Shown here: in pieces, positions 62,735 through 64,000 of the stretch | Layout: each line of letters starts with the position of its first letter | Position numbering within the stretch: the stretch's first letter is position 1 | NCBI RefSeq assembly: GCF_014395785.1 | Contig: NZ_CP060713.1 | Location: 710,501 to 774,500 of the forward strand | Source: Nocardioides mesophilus | GTDB lineage: Bacteria; Actinomycetota; Actinomycetes; Propionibacteriales; Nocardioidaceae | Reading direction: 5' to 3' | DNA length: 64,000 bases | Made by a program: the position numbers and the translations under genes | The notes under the pieces: model-generated | What the model was told of the DNA's origin: nothing | The model's input: only the letters and a program-made list of their open reading frames with translations | The model's database searches: none

Positions 62735-62869
62735 CAGGTCGCCCCGGCTTGGTACGGCCGCCCTCCGGAACGCCCGGGGGCGGCCGGCCGACGCCGTCTG
62801 ACAGCTACCGTCCGTCGCGACGTTTCGTCCGTTTCGACGTACAGGTCGCCGCGGCTTGGTACGGTCGCC
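62735..62869 (+). repeat. 28-bp direct repeat upstream of the PAS gene
   Basis: CAGGTCGCCCCGGCTTGGTA and following CGGCCGCC at 62735-62762 recurs with two changes at 62842-62869 (107 bp apart). Between them lie CGTTTCGTCCGTTTCGACG-type short repeats. A possible paired regulatory site for the sensor gene that follows. Confidence 0.6.
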
Positions 62870-62902
62870 GTCACGGCTGACCGCGAGGCCGCCGTCGCAC
62901 GG

Positions 62903-64000
62903 GTGGGAGTCCAGGTGTCCTTGGACGCTGGCGAGACCAAGAGACTCAGCCGTGCCGAGAGCACGGCCGTCCGTCCGTCGGCCGGCGCCGAGACTGCAGC
63001 GCCACCAGTTGACGCAACCGGGGCGAGAGCGGCGATGGGCCTCATCGGGGCCATCGACTCGTTGCCCGATGCGCTCATGGTCCTCGACACCCGGGGATTC
63101 GTCAGCTGGGCCAGCTCGGCCACGTCGGAGGTGCTGGGCTGGCATCCCAGCGAGCTGGTGGGACGCCCCGTCGCCGTCGTGGCGCTGGAAGAGAACGTCG
63201 AACAGCAGCAGCAGCTCCTCGAGGAGGTGCGACGAACCGGCAGGGCGGTCACGTTCTCGGCTCAACGGCGACGTGCCGACGGCGAAGTCGTCGAGGTCTC
63301 GATCTCGGCGTCACCGGTACGCGATTCCGCGACCGGTGACTTCATCGGCACGTGCGCGTCAGTCCGCAGAGCGGCGCAGGAGACCCGGCTGCAGACCCAG
63401 CTGGCTCAGCAGGACTCTCTCAGCTTGGCATTGAGCCGTCGCTCCTCCGACGTCGCCTTGATCGCCGGACCGGACACCGAGATCACCTTCGTCTCACCCT
63501 CGATGGTCGACGTGCTGGGATTCACCCCGGACGAGCTCGTGGGCTCGAAGGGGATCTCGCTCGTCCATGACGACGACCTGGCCGCCGTGGAAGCGTTCGT
63601 GGGTCGAGTGGTGTCCTGCCCCGGTGCGGTCGAACGCATGACCTTCCGGGTCACCGACTCCCGGGGCGAGTGGCGCTGGATCGAGGAGACCCTCACCAAC
63701 TGCTTCGACGTCTCCAGCGTCCAGGGTCTCGTCGCCAACGTCCGGGACGTGACGAGCGAGGTCGAGGCACGCGCTGCGCTCACAGCCTCCGAGCGTCGGT
63801 ACCGCACCATCGTCGAGACCGCCCAGGAAGGCGTGCTCGTGCTCGATCACGACACACGGGTCCTCTTCGCCAACCGCAAGGCAGCCGCGATCTTCGGCCA
63901 CCCGCGGACCAAGATGCACCGCCGCAAGCTCACTGAGTTCGTCGACAGCGCAGCCGCTGCGGAGCTGCAGCAGCGCGTCGCCTCCCGCGCACAGACAGGG
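62903..64000 (+). CDS. Multi-PAS-domain sensor protein (partial, C-terminus off window)
   Basis: The frame is open from about 62903 (GTG) to the end; ATG 63035 is an alternative start. At least three PAS domains: GAIDSLPDALMVLDTRGFVS with GWHPSELVGRPV; RRSSDVALIAGPDTEITFVS with GFTPDELVGSKGISLVHDDD; and YRTIVETAQEGVLVLDHDTR with AAAIFGHPRTKM. PAC-like linkers such as VQGLVANVRDVTSEVEARAA lie between. The output module (kinase, GGDEF or other) is outside the window. No membrane segment is visible, so it is probably cytosolic and senses a small ligand or redox state. Confidence 0.85.
   Translation, partial: MGVQVSLDAGETKRLSRAESTAVRPSAGAETAAPPVDATGARAAMGLIGAIDSLPDALMVLDTRGFVSWASSATSEVLGWHPSELVGRPVAVVALEENVEQQQQLLEEVRRTGRAVTFSAQRRRADGEVVEVSISASPVRDSATGDFIGTCASVRRAAQETRLQTQLAQQDSLSLALSRRSSDVALIAGPDTEITFVSPSMVDVLGFTPDELVGSKGISLVHDDDLAAVEAFVGRVVSCPGAVERMTFRVTDSRGEWRWIEETLTNCFDVSSVQGLVANVRDVTSEVEARAALTASERRYRTIVETAQEGVLVLDHDTRVLFANRKAAAIFGHPRTKMHRRKLTEFVDSAAAAELQQRVASRAQTG

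Overview
The window is high-GC DNA with strong G/C third-position bias, dense gene packing, many 4-base start/stop overlaps and frequent GTG starts. Gene content and order point to an actinobacterium, most likely Nocardioides or another member of the Nocardioidaceae. That placement is inferred from synteny and protein character; no rRNA gene is present. Markers include a mycobacterial-type block (pncB, clpS, DUF2017, mec, cysO, cysM, murI, cyclic-nucleotide-phosphodiesterase-like MBL protein), the actinobacterial prfB-ftsE-ftsX-M23 peptidase-smpB-ssrA block, a DUF3039 gene, and a tmRNA encoding a tag ending FALAA.

Layout. 1-1.8 kb: partial sensor histidine kinase facing a small membrane protein. 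1.8-10 kb: the CysO-dependent cysteine route (mec, cysO, cysM) with clpS, DUF2017, a PRPP synthetase, a PlsC acyltransferase, murI and the MBL hydrolase, flanked by pncB. 10-14.4 kb: an exported 5'-nucleotidase, nicotinamidase and an acyl-CoA ligase; with pncB these suggest pyridine salvage. 14.4-15.2 kb: a non-coding stretch of 199-bp and 58-bp tandem repeats between convergent genes. 15.2-20.5 kb: enoyl-CoA hydratase, an ArsR-MFS-LanC-like cluster (MFS frameshifted), and two small minus-strand genes. 20.6-30.4 kb: tyrosine/homogentisate catabolism (hmgA, an unknown protein, fahA, hppD with an Lrp-type regulator), interrupted by an RDD protein, a MarR-MFS pair and an Arg/Ala/Leu-rich 11-residue-repeat protein; an IclR regulator closes the region.

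30.4-47.4 kb: SF2 helicase with DUF3039, YqgE, malic enzyme, a TetR gene with palindromic operators, DUF3048 lipoprotein, PAP2 phosphatase, a frameshifted methyltransferase, HIT protein, an NRAMP-like transporter paired with a PRC-barrel/MgtE-N protein, a hybrid histidine kinase followed by a receiver-nucleotidyl cyclase, two VOC proteins, an NYN protein and a Pro/Ser/Thr-rich exported protein. 47.4-50.8 kb: a compositionally milder segment (DJ-1/PfpI protein, polysaccharide deacetylase, DUF6221-like protein) with long non-coding gaps. 50.8-59.6 kb: ssrA, an amidohydrolase, smpB, catalase (inserted on the opposite strand), M23 peptidase, ftsX, ftsE, an exported protein and prfB. 59.6-64 kb: a DUF6328-like protein, a frameshifted epimerase divergent from a TetR regulator with two clear operators, a small exported protein, and a multi-PAS sensor running off the end.

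The most interesting items are: a CysO whose Gly-Gly terminus is buried by a 20-residue extension; an 11-residue-periodic, highly basic amphipathic-helix protein; the 199-bp palindrome-bearing tandem repeat; an uncharacterised protein translationally coupled to FahA in a pathway with no visible isomerase; a receiver-cyclase with non-canonical base-selecting residues; and a LanC-like protein with a Cys-Cys-Gly zinc motif. Three genes carry single-site frameshifts, two of them in 4-base C/G runs, which may be sequence errors.
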